From: Conchocele bisecta
Lineage: Eukaryota > Mollusca > Bivalvia > Lucinida > Thyasiridae
Reading direction: 5' to 3'
Length of the DNA stretch: 64,000 nt
NCBI GenBank assembly: GCA_029237695.1
Contig: CM055274.1
Location: 72,034,828 to 72,098,827, forward strand
Shown here: positions 1-9,463 of the stretch, piece by piece
Numbering within the stretch: the stretch's first letter is position 1
Layout: each line of letters begins with the position of its first letter
Notes under the pieces: model-generated
Told to the model about the DNA's origin: nothing
Databases searched by the model: none
What the model saw: only the letters and a program-made list of their open reading frames with translations
Made by a program: the position numbers and the translations under genes

Positions 1-444
1 TGGATACAGTGCTTTGAATCAGTTTCATCAACATCTGCATTAGAGTCTCCAAAACAAGAGACACTGCATTATGATGTGCCACAAATGCAAGCCAATGGCT
101 AATGCTTCCATATCATTGATTATCGCAGAAAAACTAATATGCTCATGATTGAACATGAATAATGAGGCATGTTATTTGGTCGGAAACGGTTTCGTTATGT
201 GTACGAACTGACTGTTCAAGTGGAATAAGATCACTTGCCTCTCGTATCCAAGAAATAAATACTCTGTTCATGTCGTCACAGATTACACGATATTTTACTG
301 CTGCTGAAGCAATATAGCCTGTCCATGAAGCAAGTTTCAGGCAAATACATATTAGTTACTTATACGCTATCCTACAAGTCAGTAACAAACATATGTTCTA
401 ACTTGATTAAGGGTATGAGTTCACAGGTACATGTAGTATTTGCG
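1..444. other. Intergenic or intronic DNA, nothing recognised
   Basis: AT-rich sequence with no usable reading frame. It lies directly upstream of the decayed Ty3/gypsy pol fragment and could be further retroelement relic, but no motif supports that. Confidence 0.4.
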
Positions 445-725
445 AACTTACCTGTCAGTGATCACGCGTTGCAAGAAATTGCAAACTTGACTGAGTAAGA
501 TGCACAATTGATTCTGCGAGAAAAACGAGTCTAAAGGGATAACTCAATTTCAGAACGCAATGTCTGCAGAACATAGTGACGTTATGGAATTACAGAGATA
601 AACTGAAAGGATCTAAACACATAATTATGACTCCTCTCGAGTCCAAAATGTTGCGAGCCGTGCACAATGGCCATCTCGGCATTCAGACATGTCTTAGACG
701 AGCGCAAGATATTATGTTCTGGTAA
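445..725 (+). pseudogene. Ty3/gypsy-type retrotransposon pol relic (integrase zinc-binding region)
   Basis: The frame starting at 445 reads LPVSDHALQEIANLTE before a TAA at 496-498. In a second frame, 576-725 reads YRDKLKG, a methionine-leucine stretch, then HNGHLGI (663-683), a cysteine at 690-692 and RAQDIMFW, ending at TAA 723-725. This order (an LPVS..L..I segment, a Y..RD.L box, then H-x(2)-GHLGI-x(2)-C-x(2)-RA....W) is typical of the integrase zinc-binding part of Ty3/gypsy pol proteins in animals. The second histidine falls inside GHLGI. At least one frameshift and three stops mark it as dead. No LTR, reverse transcriptase or integrase core was found nearby. Confidence 0.6.
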
Positions 726-1339
726 AATGGTAGGAAGGTTGAAAATAGAAACTGAAATGCCAAGAACATTCTGATATCAAACTATGTACCAGGCCACCCA
801 TGACAGACTGTCGCTACAAACATTTCCACATGGAATGAAAAGGATTTCTGGTAACTGTTAACAACAACAGTCACACAGCATGAAATCCAAAATGGCCATT
901 GGACAGTTGAAAGGGATTTACAGTAAGCATAGTGTACCAAGTACACATGTGTCAGATGTAGCCAAGGTCCAGTAGATAAGCTAGGCGGACAGTAATCATT
1001 GTGCAAAACAGTTTTGTAAAAACAAAAGGTGAATGTACATACCTATATTTGGATATACTGGAATATCAAAACTCCCAAAACCGGCACGGAATGGTCACCT
1101 GGGATTATTTTGTACGTCGGAGCATGTTTTTCATGTGAGGCGGTTTCAATTCCAGCCACTGAATTTTTGCGCCACCACCAGGGTGGTCACAGGAGATTGA
1201 ATTTATCCTTCTTAACGATAATTAAACCTATATTTTAATTAGTGAATATCCAGAGCAGAAAGGCTGCAAGTTATGGGAAAATAGATCCCACAACATACAT
1301 GCGAAAAATGTATAGCAAAATGTGCTTGTTTTGTAGCAG

Positions 1340-1490
1340 TATAAAGTGTACTGCCTTGCGGTACATCCGGCTTTAATAGCGACCTGATAGAGTATTCGTC
1401 TCTCACACAGGTTGCCTGTGTTCGACCCCAGCAGCCGACACAATATATTTCACTTTATAGCACATTCCCCTCCTACTACAGTTGTGCCAA
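1340..1490 (+). repeat. tRNA-derived SINE-like repeat, copy 1
   Basis: Contains a pol III B-box-like GTTCGACCCC at about 1419-1428 and the tail CACATTCCCCTCCTACTAC (about 1460-1478). The same arrangement recurs at 1740-1870, so this is an interspersed repeat and not a tRNA gene. The A box is weak. Confidence 0.45.
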
Positions 1491-1739
1491 TAAACCAGGA
1501 TAGATTACCCTTCGAGCCAATAGGCGAAGTCGGATTATGTATGATGTATTCCATACAGATGAAGTAGGGAGTCAATAAAAGTGTATATTTTGATATTTGA
1601 GATCACACGAATGTCTATTTGCAGGAAGGAGGAATGAAGTAGTACAGTCATAGTATGAACTTTTGTACTGCCTTGCTTTCGATTCGACTTATTCGATTTG
1701 GCTTATATTTAAGGGCGGGAATTGGCTCGAACACCTTCA

Positions 1740-1872
1740 ATACCCGGAAGGTGCAAGCCGGCTGTCATAGCGACTTGTTAGAGTGTTCGACTTACACACA
1801 GACGGCCTGAGTTCGACCCCAGCTGCAGACACAATAGTTTTCACTTTATAACACATTCCCCTCCTACTACTG
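1740..1872 (+). repeat. tRNA-derived SINE-like repeat, copy 2
   Basis: Second copy of the repeat at 1340-1490. It shares GCGAC.TG.TAGAGT, GTTCGACCCCAGC, GACACAATA and the CACATTCCCCTCCTACTAC tail. The copies lie about 390 bp apart in the same orientation. Confidence 0.45.
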
Positions 1873-2572
1873 TGTTGTATGGCCTTCAATGTTACATGTT
1901 GGCTGGCCTGGGCTCTGTATTTTCCTTTGTGTACATCTTAATCTGACAATATGTAGTCATAAATTTGACAGCGATCCACATATATTTAGGACTGTGGGAT
2001 CTTCTCAAGTACCCAACCCGGAATCATGCACGTGTTGGAAATGCTTCACAGAATGAACATACCCCTTTGACACTAACTGTAAAAGTCTGCGATCCAGATC
2101 TAACATTTGACACCTCCATCTGAAAGAATGAATTGCTAAAACCTGACATTCTTTAAACGACATTTTTCGGGCAAAATAAACATTCATTACCATTACGGGC
2201 GTGTTAATTGGCATTAGTATATGTTTTATATGAAACTTGAATTGTCAATGTTGATATCAAGGGCGATAACCCTTTTTCCTTAAAAGGTTAATGCAAATAA
2301 CTATTTATTCTCTCTATGTAATGTTTGATGTGCAATGATCACACTTTCAGTATACTAGTAACTTATACTATGTCGATTAAAATACTTTGCATATTAATAT
2401 AGCCTAATACATCCGCGTGTCTCTAATCAGTAAAATTAAATATTACTAAATTATTATATCACACATAATTTATAAAACTGGTGGAATATTTTAACAAATA
2501 TACACTTATTTAATTCCTATAAAGAACAGTTTGTGCCTAACAGATGGGACCCCAACTTTAAAGTTTACTCAC

Positions 2573-2677
2573 ACGTCGTTGCAGGGTTTGGCCGTAGTCT
2601 TCAAACAAGCTGATGACAGTTTCTTCCGTGGTCTTCAAAAGTTTTCCGGCCTTTTCCCGGGAGAAGTCCACCGCCTC
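2573..2677 (-). CDS. Host gene exon D, likely mitochondria-eating (MIEAP/SPATA18-like) protein, partial
   Basis: On the minus strand an acceptor (TATATTCTCAG) precedes 2677 and a donor (GTGAGT) follows 2573. The 105-bp exon is phase 0 at both ends and reads EAVDFSREKAGKLLKTTEE.. ending ..YGQTLQRR (35 codons, no stop). Exon C at 21447 also ends in phase 0, so the two can be spliced directly. The intron between them (18.8 kb) holds the whole Polinton-like element and a Tc1 element. This short exon is not diagnostic alone. It is assigned through strand, phase and position to the same gene as exons A-C. Further 3' exons must lie left of the window, because no stop codon is reached. Confidence 0.6.
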
Positions 2678-2776
2678 CTGAGAATATAAGACAACAATAA
2701 GCAGATACGTCCATTAAATTTGATGGCAGTTACTGGAGAAATTGGGCGTGTGGGATGCATGCTCAATCGAGCTTCT

Positions 2777-2988
2777 GGGGCGCGTTTCACTAAGCTTCGT
2801 GCGACTAAAATGTTAAATTGATGGATTTACCTGTATTGAGCATAGGCTGCATGTGCAGCCTATGCTCAATACATGTAAATCCAATAATTGTTTAAAAGAA
2901 AGCACTGTTAATGTGAAATTTACAGACTATCATAATTTTGCATTTACGAATATTCTAGTCGTACGAAGTTTAGTGAAACGGGCCCCTG
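2777..2988. mobile_element. Palindromic MITE, family 1, copy 1
   Basis: Ends in inverted repeats built around CGTTTCACTAA.CTTCGT and its complement ACGAAGTTTAGTGAAACG. The middle contains a near-perfect hairpin around AGCCTATGCTCAATACATG. Two more copies occur at 21244-21436 and 54147-54375. No coding capacity. Confidence 0.75.
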
Positions 2989-3025
2989 GTGCTTTAGTAA
3001 AGTCCTGCAGCATAATAAGAACCTA

Positions 3026-3445
3026 CTGTGTGTTCCACATATGTATGCCGCCGAACGTTTGGCCATTAAACATATTAAATCTAAAAATGAACTTTTTCAC
3101 CAATAACAAGAATGTCACACTGCCCAAATAAATTTGTTTGATGAAATTCCATCAAATATTGATTTTATAGCAACAAAAATTGACTCCGAAACCTGGCTAG
3201 ATAGTATCGAAATGATGCAACTAAGAAAACAAAAGTTAGATTTTGAAAACTCTATGTTTAGCCCCCATGTTAAATTCGTATAGGAATACAGTTTCTTCAC
3301 AATAAAATCAATATTTGACGGAATTTCACCATTGGGAGTGTGACTTTTTTGTTATTGATGAAAAAGTGCTTACATTTAAATATTGTTAAGATTTAATGTG
3401 TTTAATGGCCAAAATATTGTCGGCAGCAAAACGTGGAACAGACAG
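3026..3445. mobile_element. Foldback MITE, family 2, copy 1 (TA target duplication)
   Basis: Terminal inverted repeats start CTGT.TGTTCCAC and end GTGGAACAGACAG, with TA at 3024-3025 and 3446-3447. Subterminal repeats around GGCCATTAAACA.ATTAAATCTAAA continue inward. A second copy is at 30902-31428. TA duplication and structure suggest a Tc1/mariner-mobilised MITE. The Polinton-like element begins 2 bp beyond the right-hand TA. Confidence 0.7.
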
Positions 3446-3449
3446 TATG

Positions 3450-3867
3450 AGTAGTATATAGGGAGTCAAAATGATACCACCTAACGTTGGTATCATTTCC
3501 CCACCCTATATACTACCCCCACCACCCCCGAAAAACTCCAAAATTGGTTAACGAGGAAATTGTCACCCGACAGCAAATCGTGACAATCGGTGTCATAAAT
3601 ACATAAGTTGAAAAGAGGTCCAATTGAACAGATAAATCTCATAGGTTATATACGCCAGAAATAGAAAATCCGTGGCAAATTTGTAATGGTTTCGGCTACC
3701 CAACGAAATAGCCACCCGATAATGCGCCGGGAAAAATATCCACCGAATTAATTATTTTCAGAAAAAAAAAAAAAAGAAATGTATGTTCAATTGGATTTTG
3801 CAGAATTCTATACGTCCGCGCGTGATAGTTTATATTTCGTATTTTCCTCCTCCAATATAGCTAATTG
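3450..3867 (+). repeat. Left terminal inverted repeat of the Polinton-like element
   Basis: Matches the reverse complement of 17900-18313 with scattered mismatches and a variable A/T run (3767-3780). The inner 35 bp or so (3832-3867) are the mirror copy of the last codons of the zinc-finger gene at the right end. It contains the motif TCCAATTGAACAGATAAATC (3619-3638), which recurs in the right repeat and upstream of the polymerase gene. Confidence 0.9.
3451..3516. repeat. Nested terminal palindrome, left tip
   Basis: The outer arms GTAGTATATAGGG (3451-3463) and CCCTATATACTAC (3504-3516) pair exactly. Inside them ATGATACCA and TGGTATCAT form a second stem. The first 66 bp can therefore fold into one interrupted hairpin. 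The same structure is present at the other end. Confidence 0.85.
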
Positions 3868-3991
3868 ATTACTCTCCGACTTGAACTGGCGCCAGCAAAT
3901 TCGTGAACCTCTCTAAGTGTTTATAAATAACCTGTGTACACACCGTCTGTGTAAACCGATAATTGTACAACACTAGGTGTTTATCATAACA

Positions 3992-4063
3992 GCCTTCGTG
4001 GTCGTGTGGTTAAGGCGACACTCTATAGAGACGTGGGTCGTGAGTTCGAGTCTCGACGGGAGC
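3992..4063 (+). tRNA. tRNA-like sequence inside the element, probably not a functional tRNA
   Basis: The D-arm-like GTCG..TGTGGTTAAGG..CGAC carries an A box (TGGTTAAGGCG), and GAGTTCGAGTC is a good B box. The acceptor halves pair only partly and the anticodon arm has mismatches. The 5' half resembles Ser/Leu-type tRNAs, but the long variable arm is missing. It may be a captured tRNA relic, a SINE head or a pol III promoter. It lies between the left terminal repeat and the first gene. Confidence 0.4.
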
Positions 4064-4637
4064 TAAATTTATTTTATTTCTATCCCTACAAATGTGGTCG
4101 CTATGGTAAACAACTGCATGACAACGGCGTTCCTATCCGACCGCTCGAGGTTGATGAAAAATAAATTCAGATAGCCAGCTTACATAGAAATACACTCGGC
4201 TATAAATAACAGTGTGTGTACCGTCTGTTAACCTCGGCGATAAATGCACACATTCATAACCCGTGTAATTGAAACATTGTCGTCTGATATTAAAAAAGGT
4301 GTTTCAGTTAGATATGATCAGCCTATTATTTTATTTTATGGGTGTGCCAGATATAGATAAGCAGCGGTCGGATCCATTGCTAAGTACATGAAAGAGGTGT
4401 TTTGTGAACGGCCGAGTATTTCACCTTATTGAGGTTACTGTAAACTATAACGTATACACAATTCTATTAAAATCAGCGATAACCACATGCGGTATATGGT
4501 TACGCGGTTATAGAAATGTATGGTGGTCATTGGGCCCGAAAAAAAGTTTTATGTTCCGTATGGAGGGGCCGTCGGAATAGCTGGACTGTATGGTGGAGGA
4601 ATATCCTGCTGTTGCCTCAAACACGCGAATAAGCATA
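4064..4637. other. Non-coding stretch at the left end of the element
   Basis: No gene seen. It separates the tRNA-like sequence from the 3' end of the leftmost minus-strand gene and could contain that transcript's terminator. No clear polyadenylation signal could be fixed. Confidence 0.4.
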
Positions 4638-5246
4638 TCACGTCCCGAGACGGGCGAGGAGATTTTTTCTCTTGTCGGCCCTCCCCTCCATAACGAGTTT
4701 TTTTACGTCTTCGTCCGCGAGAATTTGTGGTCGAGCCTTGGACCGGATCGTACCCTTTAACTCCTGGTATCTGGCCATCTCTTCGACGATCAGTTTGAAC
4801 TCGCTATCTGATATATCGTTGTCGGCTATCGCTTTCGCTTTCGACACGATAACGTCGATACTGTTTTTCTTAGACCTCGCGAGAACCGCTATTCGATCGT
4901 GCTTTCGACTCTTGGCCTCTAGTTTTCGACCCACGAGTCTGACCGTCATACAAAGCAGTCCCGCGCCCGCCGCTGTCGCACTCAAGGCCACCGCGACCGG
5001 AGCGGCGACGATTGTTGACAATAAAGACACAATCCCCACCCCGCTTACAACGGAAGCTGAGGCTAACGTGGTGCTCACCCCCTCTAATATATTGACCGAC
5101 CGTCTATATTTCTTCGCATAACCCGTCCGCATCTCTCCCTCGTGTTGTAGAATATGTTGTATCTCGACGATCCTGGTCATCCTAAAGGATGCCGGGTCGG
5201 CCGTCCCCGAAGGTAAGTGTGGATATAGTTTCTCATCATTCATCAT
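4638..5246 (-). CDS. Conserved-looking membrane protein of the element, function unknown
   Basis: 202 codons, intact. An N-terminal basic segment (KKYRRSVNILEG, about residues 45-56) is followed by about 50 mostly small hydrophobic residues (about 57-106: VVSGVGIVSLLSTIVAAPVA and onward), long enough for two membrane passes. A charged helical C-terminal half follows (about 107-202: SDSEFKLIVEEM, RSKARPQIL). The layout recalls small pore- or apolipoprotein-L-like hydrophobic proteins, but no family is assigned. It overlaps the upstream gene by 4 bp in ATGA style, suggesting coordinated expression. A virion-membrane or host-membrane role is inference only. Confidence 0.7.
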   Translation of the reverse strand: MMNDEKLYPHLPSGTADPASFRMTRIVEIQHILQHEGEMRTGYAKKYRRSVNILEGVSTTLASASVVSGVGIVSLLSTIVAAPVAVALSATAAGAGLLCMTVRLVGRKLEAKSRKHDRIAVLARSKKNSIDVIVSKAKAIADNDISDSEFKLIVEEMARYQELKGTIRSKARPQILADEDVKKLVMEGRADKRKNLLARLGT

Positions 5247-5785
5247 AAATCAAGTTGTATTAACAGTGTAACAATAGTGGAGGAAGCTGATTGGTCAGCA
5301 ATTTTTGTAGCAAAGTTAATAACACTACCTGCCGAAACTTTAATTGTAGTGTCATCATCGAATATAGTAAACCCTGACCTCTGCCCCGCGTGCTTGGTGA
5401 TGCCAATATTCTGTTCGACACCGTTCAGGACGACATTCACTCGGACTTCAGCAGTGGCGTGTCCGCGAAAGTCGACCGAGCAGACTGTCATTCGAAAAAT
5501 CGTCCCAGACACTGCCATGGTGTATCCCCCGTATCTGTTGCTCGCGTTGGCACCGAATGAATATTCGTAGGCCCCCTCGTTTAGTGAACCCCGCTCCTCG
5601 GCACAAACTGTTATGACGTGTTTGCTAGCTTGTAATTTTCCCATTTGTGCAACCGCCCTAGTTAAAACTGTGTGGGACTGTGATACGCCCCTCTCCAGCC
5701 TTCTCATTGCGGCTTCATCGTATGCTGCGGACGCGACGGGAACGTCCCGTTCTGAGTTGGAACTACCTGGACCGTATATGCTCAT
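5243..5785 (-). CDS. Putative fibre/spike-like protein
   Basis: 180 codons, intact. A glycine/serine-rich N-terminus (SIYGPGSSNSE) is followed by a heptad-like helix (about residues 25-55: MRRLERGVSQSHTVLTRAVA). The C-terminal region is beta-rich (about 60-180), including YEYSFGANAS and ending TIVTLLIQLDL, which resembles a compact jelly-roll/TNF-C1q-like head. A short stalk plus beta head is typical of trimeric fibre proteins. Its place between the penton-like gene and a membrane-protein gene fits a virion role. Function is inferred from architecture, not from a recognised motif. Confidence 0.6.
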   Translation of the reverse strand: MSIYGPGSSNSERDVPVASAAYDEAAMRRLERGVSQSHTVLTRAVAQMGKLQASKHVITVCAEERGSLNEGAYEYSFGANASNRYGGYTMAVSGTIFRMTVCSVDFRGHATAEVRVNVVLNGVEQNIGITKHAGQRSGFTIFDDDTTIKVSAGSVINFATKIADQSASSTIVTLLIQLDL

Positions 5786-5809
5786 GATTAATATGTATAT
5801 ATATTATGT

Positions 5810-6496
5810 TTAATCGGTTATTTCGAGAACGCTCGAAATCGGGTAATAGTTATTCAACTCTCGCGCTTTATCATCTAGAATAGAAATCTTCAACTCGTGG
5901 ATGTGTCTCGATTCCAAAACTTTCATCTCGGGTGTTGGGAAGTCTAAGGTCAGGGTCTCGCCATAGAAACAGTCGCTGGCGTGCACAGTTTTTAGTAATG
6001 TACTGGGAGCTCCGTCTAACGTGTTATACGATGTGTTCAAATGATCCAGGTGCACCCTGAGAGTTTTCGTGAAGACGAAGTCCACCGGGTCGTCGCCGAC
6101 GTGCTCGCCCGGATTAAACCATCCCTTATTGTCGGAGTATGTTTTTGAAAAACCGAGCAGCACAGCCAAATCCGGGGTGATCGTTACCTGGTTGGTGGGT
6201 TCGACGGTAAAGGTCGCGAGTCCGGTAACCTTCGAGATTGTGAGGCTGGCTCTACCATCAAGCTCCGACGCAACAAAAGCTTGGAGGGATCTCGAACTCC
6301 AAAGGCCGAGAGGCAGCTTTACACCTACTTGGCGGGGGGCCTTCACGTAGCCGAACCCTTCGCTCTCCCCCACGTTTTTCCACCCAACCGTGAAGGTGAT
6401 TGATCTGAGGCCTACCCGGCGTTTTCCGCAGCAGTTGTCGATTGACTTTTGAAGTTCACAACTCCCATTTTGAACATTAGTGATAGTAGCAAACAT
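5810..6496 (-). CDS. Candidate minor capsid (penton-like) protein
   Basis: About 229 codons from the ATG at 6496, intact. An in-frame ATG at 6526 would extend it by ten residues, but it overlaps the start of the divergent gene at 6511, so the shorter start is preferred. The protein is largely beta-strand in character. Mid-protein it has LLGFSKTYSDNKGWF, and its C-terminal third has a STLLKTVH/FYGETLTLDF/HELKISILDD pattern ending PISSVLEI. This resembles single jelly-roll vertex proteins in polinton-like viruses. The start codons of the two divergent genes lie only 14 bp apart. Confidence 0.5.
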   Translation of the reverse strand: MFATITNVQNGSCELQKSIDNCCGKRRVGLRSITFTVGWKNVGESEGFGYVKAPRQVGVKLPLGLWSSRSLQAFVASELDGRASLTISKVTGLATFTVEPTNQVTITPDLAVLLGFSKTYSDNKGWFNPGEHVGDDPVDFVFTKTLRVHLDHLNTSYNTLDGAPSTLLKTVHASDCFYGETLTLDFPTPEMKVLESRHIHELKISILDDKARELNNYYPISSVLEITD

Positions 6497-6510
6497 AATA
6501 ATATCTTTCA

Positions 6511-7898
6511 ATGGATACCCAAGCATTTAGCTTTAACTCTAATGCAAAGTACGCGGTCGGAGGTAAATACACGCAAAAAGACGTTGTTAACCACCTTGTA
6601 CACCCAACTGTAACAGTTAGACCGAAAAGTGGCTTTACCACCAATTTTCACGACATCTTTGAACAATATAGGCTGCCCAAGATTACTACGATGGAGGCCG
6701 TGAACGGGTGGAAAGCACACCGATGCAGTTTTGGCAGAATCAGCTCAACTTCGCCGTATGGTGTGCAACGGCCGGATGTGGAGTTTCGCATCAAGACCAT
6801 CTGACATCCAAGAATGTCATGCTCCGAAGTGTCTACAACTTTCACGCGTATTACACCATTAGGAGGATTATCAAAGAACTAGGTATTCCACTACCTCAAG
6901 ATGACACATGGAATCCCATTTCCAACACATACGATCGTAGGACGTTCGAATGACTGTGTAACGAATTTAACGTTTCAAAAGACGCGGACTGGAGACAGAA
7001 AGTATTTCCTAACAGCACTGGCCTCGGGGACGTTCTCATTCGGGGCCAGTCCATGAATTGGACGCAGACTGATTTTAGACACGATCACTCTGGTGACCAC
7101 ATCGTCAGTCGGAACGCCGGGAATTTTGATCCCGCGACGATGACCTTCGGGCCGGAAGTATCTGGATATCGGCACTGCGGCGTCTCATCCTGCAATTGGT
7201 TACCTCCGAAACGAGCTCACATAGATTACATACAGCAGGCTGCTGAGGTCCAGGACGTGTGGGGTACATTTATGTTAGATAAGGGTATGGGGTTCACGCA
7301 GGCTGGTGTTACTCGCATCAACGACTCCATTCGGACATACGTCTGGGCCATCCTCGGCGCACAGAAGCAAACTCGCAGTTCTATACTAGGCACGGGAACG
7401 GCGTTTGACGCGCAAAAACAATTCTTGGCACTTGTAGAGGACGCCATCTCAGCTAAGGTGGACCTGGAGAAGGCGATCAAGCAGTATCAGAATGCCAGCA
7501 CCCCAGTAGACTATGTATTTGGAATAGGTCTTTATATGGCACCGAGCAATATGATACTACGAGACGACCCGGTTGACGGTTACAATAATCAGATCGTAAT
7601 CGCCACCGTCAATCAAAAAATCGGCCACAACGGGCACGTGAACGTGGATATCATCAAGCACACCGCCAACAGTGGAACCGATTTCATAAAACCGCAAGCA
7701 CCCACCCCATCAAGTTCATTTGAACCCAGTGTTCCACCGAGTTCCGCTCCTTTTTCACCCTCTGCAATAGGACCAGCAAGTTCCCCCAATCGCGATTGGA
7801 TTGGAACAGGGGAAAATAGTGTCACAACCCACGAGGAGGAGAAATTAGGGCTCGTCGTAGCCCTCGTGGCGGTCGGACTATTTGTGCTTTGGATTTAG
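6511..7898 (+). pseudogene. Unrecognised large element gene with C-terminal membrane anchor, broken
   Basis: Three collinear pieces: 6511 to about 6700 in one frame (start MDTQAFSFNSNAKYAVGG), then from about 6705 in another frame (FWQNQLNFAVWCATAGCGVS) to an in-frame TGA at 6951-6953, then the same frame onward to 7898. So there is one frameshift near 6700 and one nonsense codon. The middle is rich in W, C and aromatic residues. The tail is a P/S-rich linker (about 7690-7790) followed by a single hydrophobic segment (LGLVVALVAVGLFVLWI) ending the protein. The intact product would be about 460 residues. A tail-anchored virion surface protein is a reasonable guess. The stop overlaps the convergent gene's end by 21 bp. 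The TGA lies where a CGA-to-TGA change is possible. Confidence 0.65.
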
Positions 7899-9404
7899 GA
7901 ACTCTCGGGAGGCTAAAAGTAGGAGACCGGCGATAGCCACGATTAAAGCCCAAGCATTCTCGGCGAGCCATCCGACCGTTTTTGATAATATAGATAGCAA
8001 GAAGGAGAGGAGACCCCCGATCAACCCAGGCAGCGCGGCAGCCAACTTTCCTGCTAATTTAGCCAGGAGATTGGCGAGGGCTTTTAGTTGCTTTTTTATC
8101 CATTCTTTGGCTCCACCGGATGGAGCTGGTGCTGGCGCTGGTGCTGGCGCGGGTGCTGGTGCCGAACCACCCGTGATAGATAGAACTCGAGACGATATAT
8201 ATATAATTAGGGTCGATATAATCATGGTGAAAGCTGTGAGGATGGTTACTATTGTGAAGCCCTTCTCTCTGAACAGAGTGCGAATACGCTCACCGAGTGT
8301 CGTGTCCTCGTGCAGGACCCTCGAGATTGTTTCGTGGCTCCGACTTAATTGTCCAGAGAGTGTCTCACGGTTAGTCGAGGCAGCCTCCAAGCGAGCTTCT
8401 CTTTCATCCCGCAACGACCGCAGGAATTTGTTGATCCGCTCGGTAGATTCTCTATCGCCACTGGCCTCCCCAAGTTTTCTTTCTTCTAGTGCGATATGTT
8501 CGTCCAGCACTGAGAGAGGTTTGGAGAGGTTATTGACAAGTTCGCCCTGGGTTGTTTGCAGAGCCTTATCGAGTCACAGGAGTTCGCGAAGAGGTAACGG
8601 TGGGTCATACTTCATGTCGTTTATTTCGTTGACCGTGGTTTCCACTGTGTTAATAGCGTCGGTGACTATACGAGGGACCTCGCTGATATCGCTCGTTTCT
8701 ATAGCGGCGGCCGTCTTCGCGAGCGTTTCGTCGGTAGCCTGTATGGTTTTTACCATTTGTTGAGGCAGCTGCGACCGATCATCATCGAGCACTCCGAGAG
8801 CTCGAGCGAAGAGTACTCCATATCGGTTCAAGGAAGAGGGGCTGAGGAACCGGGTCGGGTCGTTCTTGTACGTCAGCAACTTCCAGCTATTGCCCCATTT
8901 AACCCACAAGTCTCCTCTTTCAGTGCTGCGGAACTCCAACACGGCATTGATGCCGTGTTTAGACACTTTACTCTCCCACCGTTTCACCAGAGAATCCGTT
9001 TCCATGAGAGGAGCCAGCTCACCCTTGGAGATCCCCGCAGGAATATCGGCACCGCCCGCCCATGCCGGAGTTTCGGGTGGGGCCTCCCACGTATGTAAAG
9101 GTGTGGCTGTATCAAACAAACGTGCCTTCTTCTCGGGTGTGTCAAACAAACGTGCCTTCTTCTCGGGTTGAAACGGATACTTCTCGGGTGTGTCAAACAA
9201 ACGTGTAGTATTCTTGGGTGGAAACGAATACTCCTCGGGTGGTGTAGTAATGAAGCTTGTTTCTTCATCATAATCACCATAATAAGAAGAGGCATAGTCT
9301 TCTTCTTCATCATTATAGTCACGATCGCGCCCGAATTCGTCTGGTCCAAGATCATAGTCATGATCACGCCCGAATTCGTCCATGCCAATATCGAGTTCAG
9401 CCAT
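7878..9404 (-). pseudogene. Large membrane protein of the element, interrupted by one stop
   Basis: One continuous frame of about 508 codons from the ATG at 9404 to the stop at 7878, broken only by TGA at 8576-8574. The N-terminus is very acidic with two DEFGRD repeats. Then come three short repeats around RLFDTPEK (nucleotides about 9106-9206), a globular stretch (WVKWGNSWKLLTYKNDPTRF), coiled coil, and a transmembrane segment (TIVTILTAFTMIISTLIIYI). An Ala-Pro repeat (8127-8165) follows, then an amphipathic basic helix with a long hydrophobic region (ALPGLIGGLLSFLLS.., ALIVAIAGLLLLA). Separate genes are an alternative reading, but the shared frame across the stop, with coding character continuing immediately after it, favours one gene. 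Confidence 0.65.
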
Positions 9405-9463
9405 TATTATTATATATGTATTAAAGATAAAATATATACAGGTTTAATAGATTAACTAAAAAT
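9405..9463. promoter_or_regulatory. Divergent promoter between membrane-protein and capsid genes
   Basis: The 59 bp between the two start codons is almost pure A/T, with TATATATG, TATTAAAGATA and AATATATACA elements able to act as TATA boxes in both directions. No other room for a promoter exists here. Confidence 0.45.

Larger units (their letters stand above)
726..2572. other. Intron or 3' flank of the host gene with repeats
   Basis: Apart from the two SINE-like copies, 1195-1300 matches an interspersed repeat also seen near 27660-27780 (a shared run around TATATTTTAATTAGT.AATATCC). The rest is AT-rich with no coding exon seen. Confidence 0.5.

Noticed and set aside
5810..6526. Longer start of the penton-like gene at 6526
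   Set aside because: It would overlap the start of the divergent gene at 6511. The ATG at 6496 leaves a small gap and removes residues that look non-homologous.
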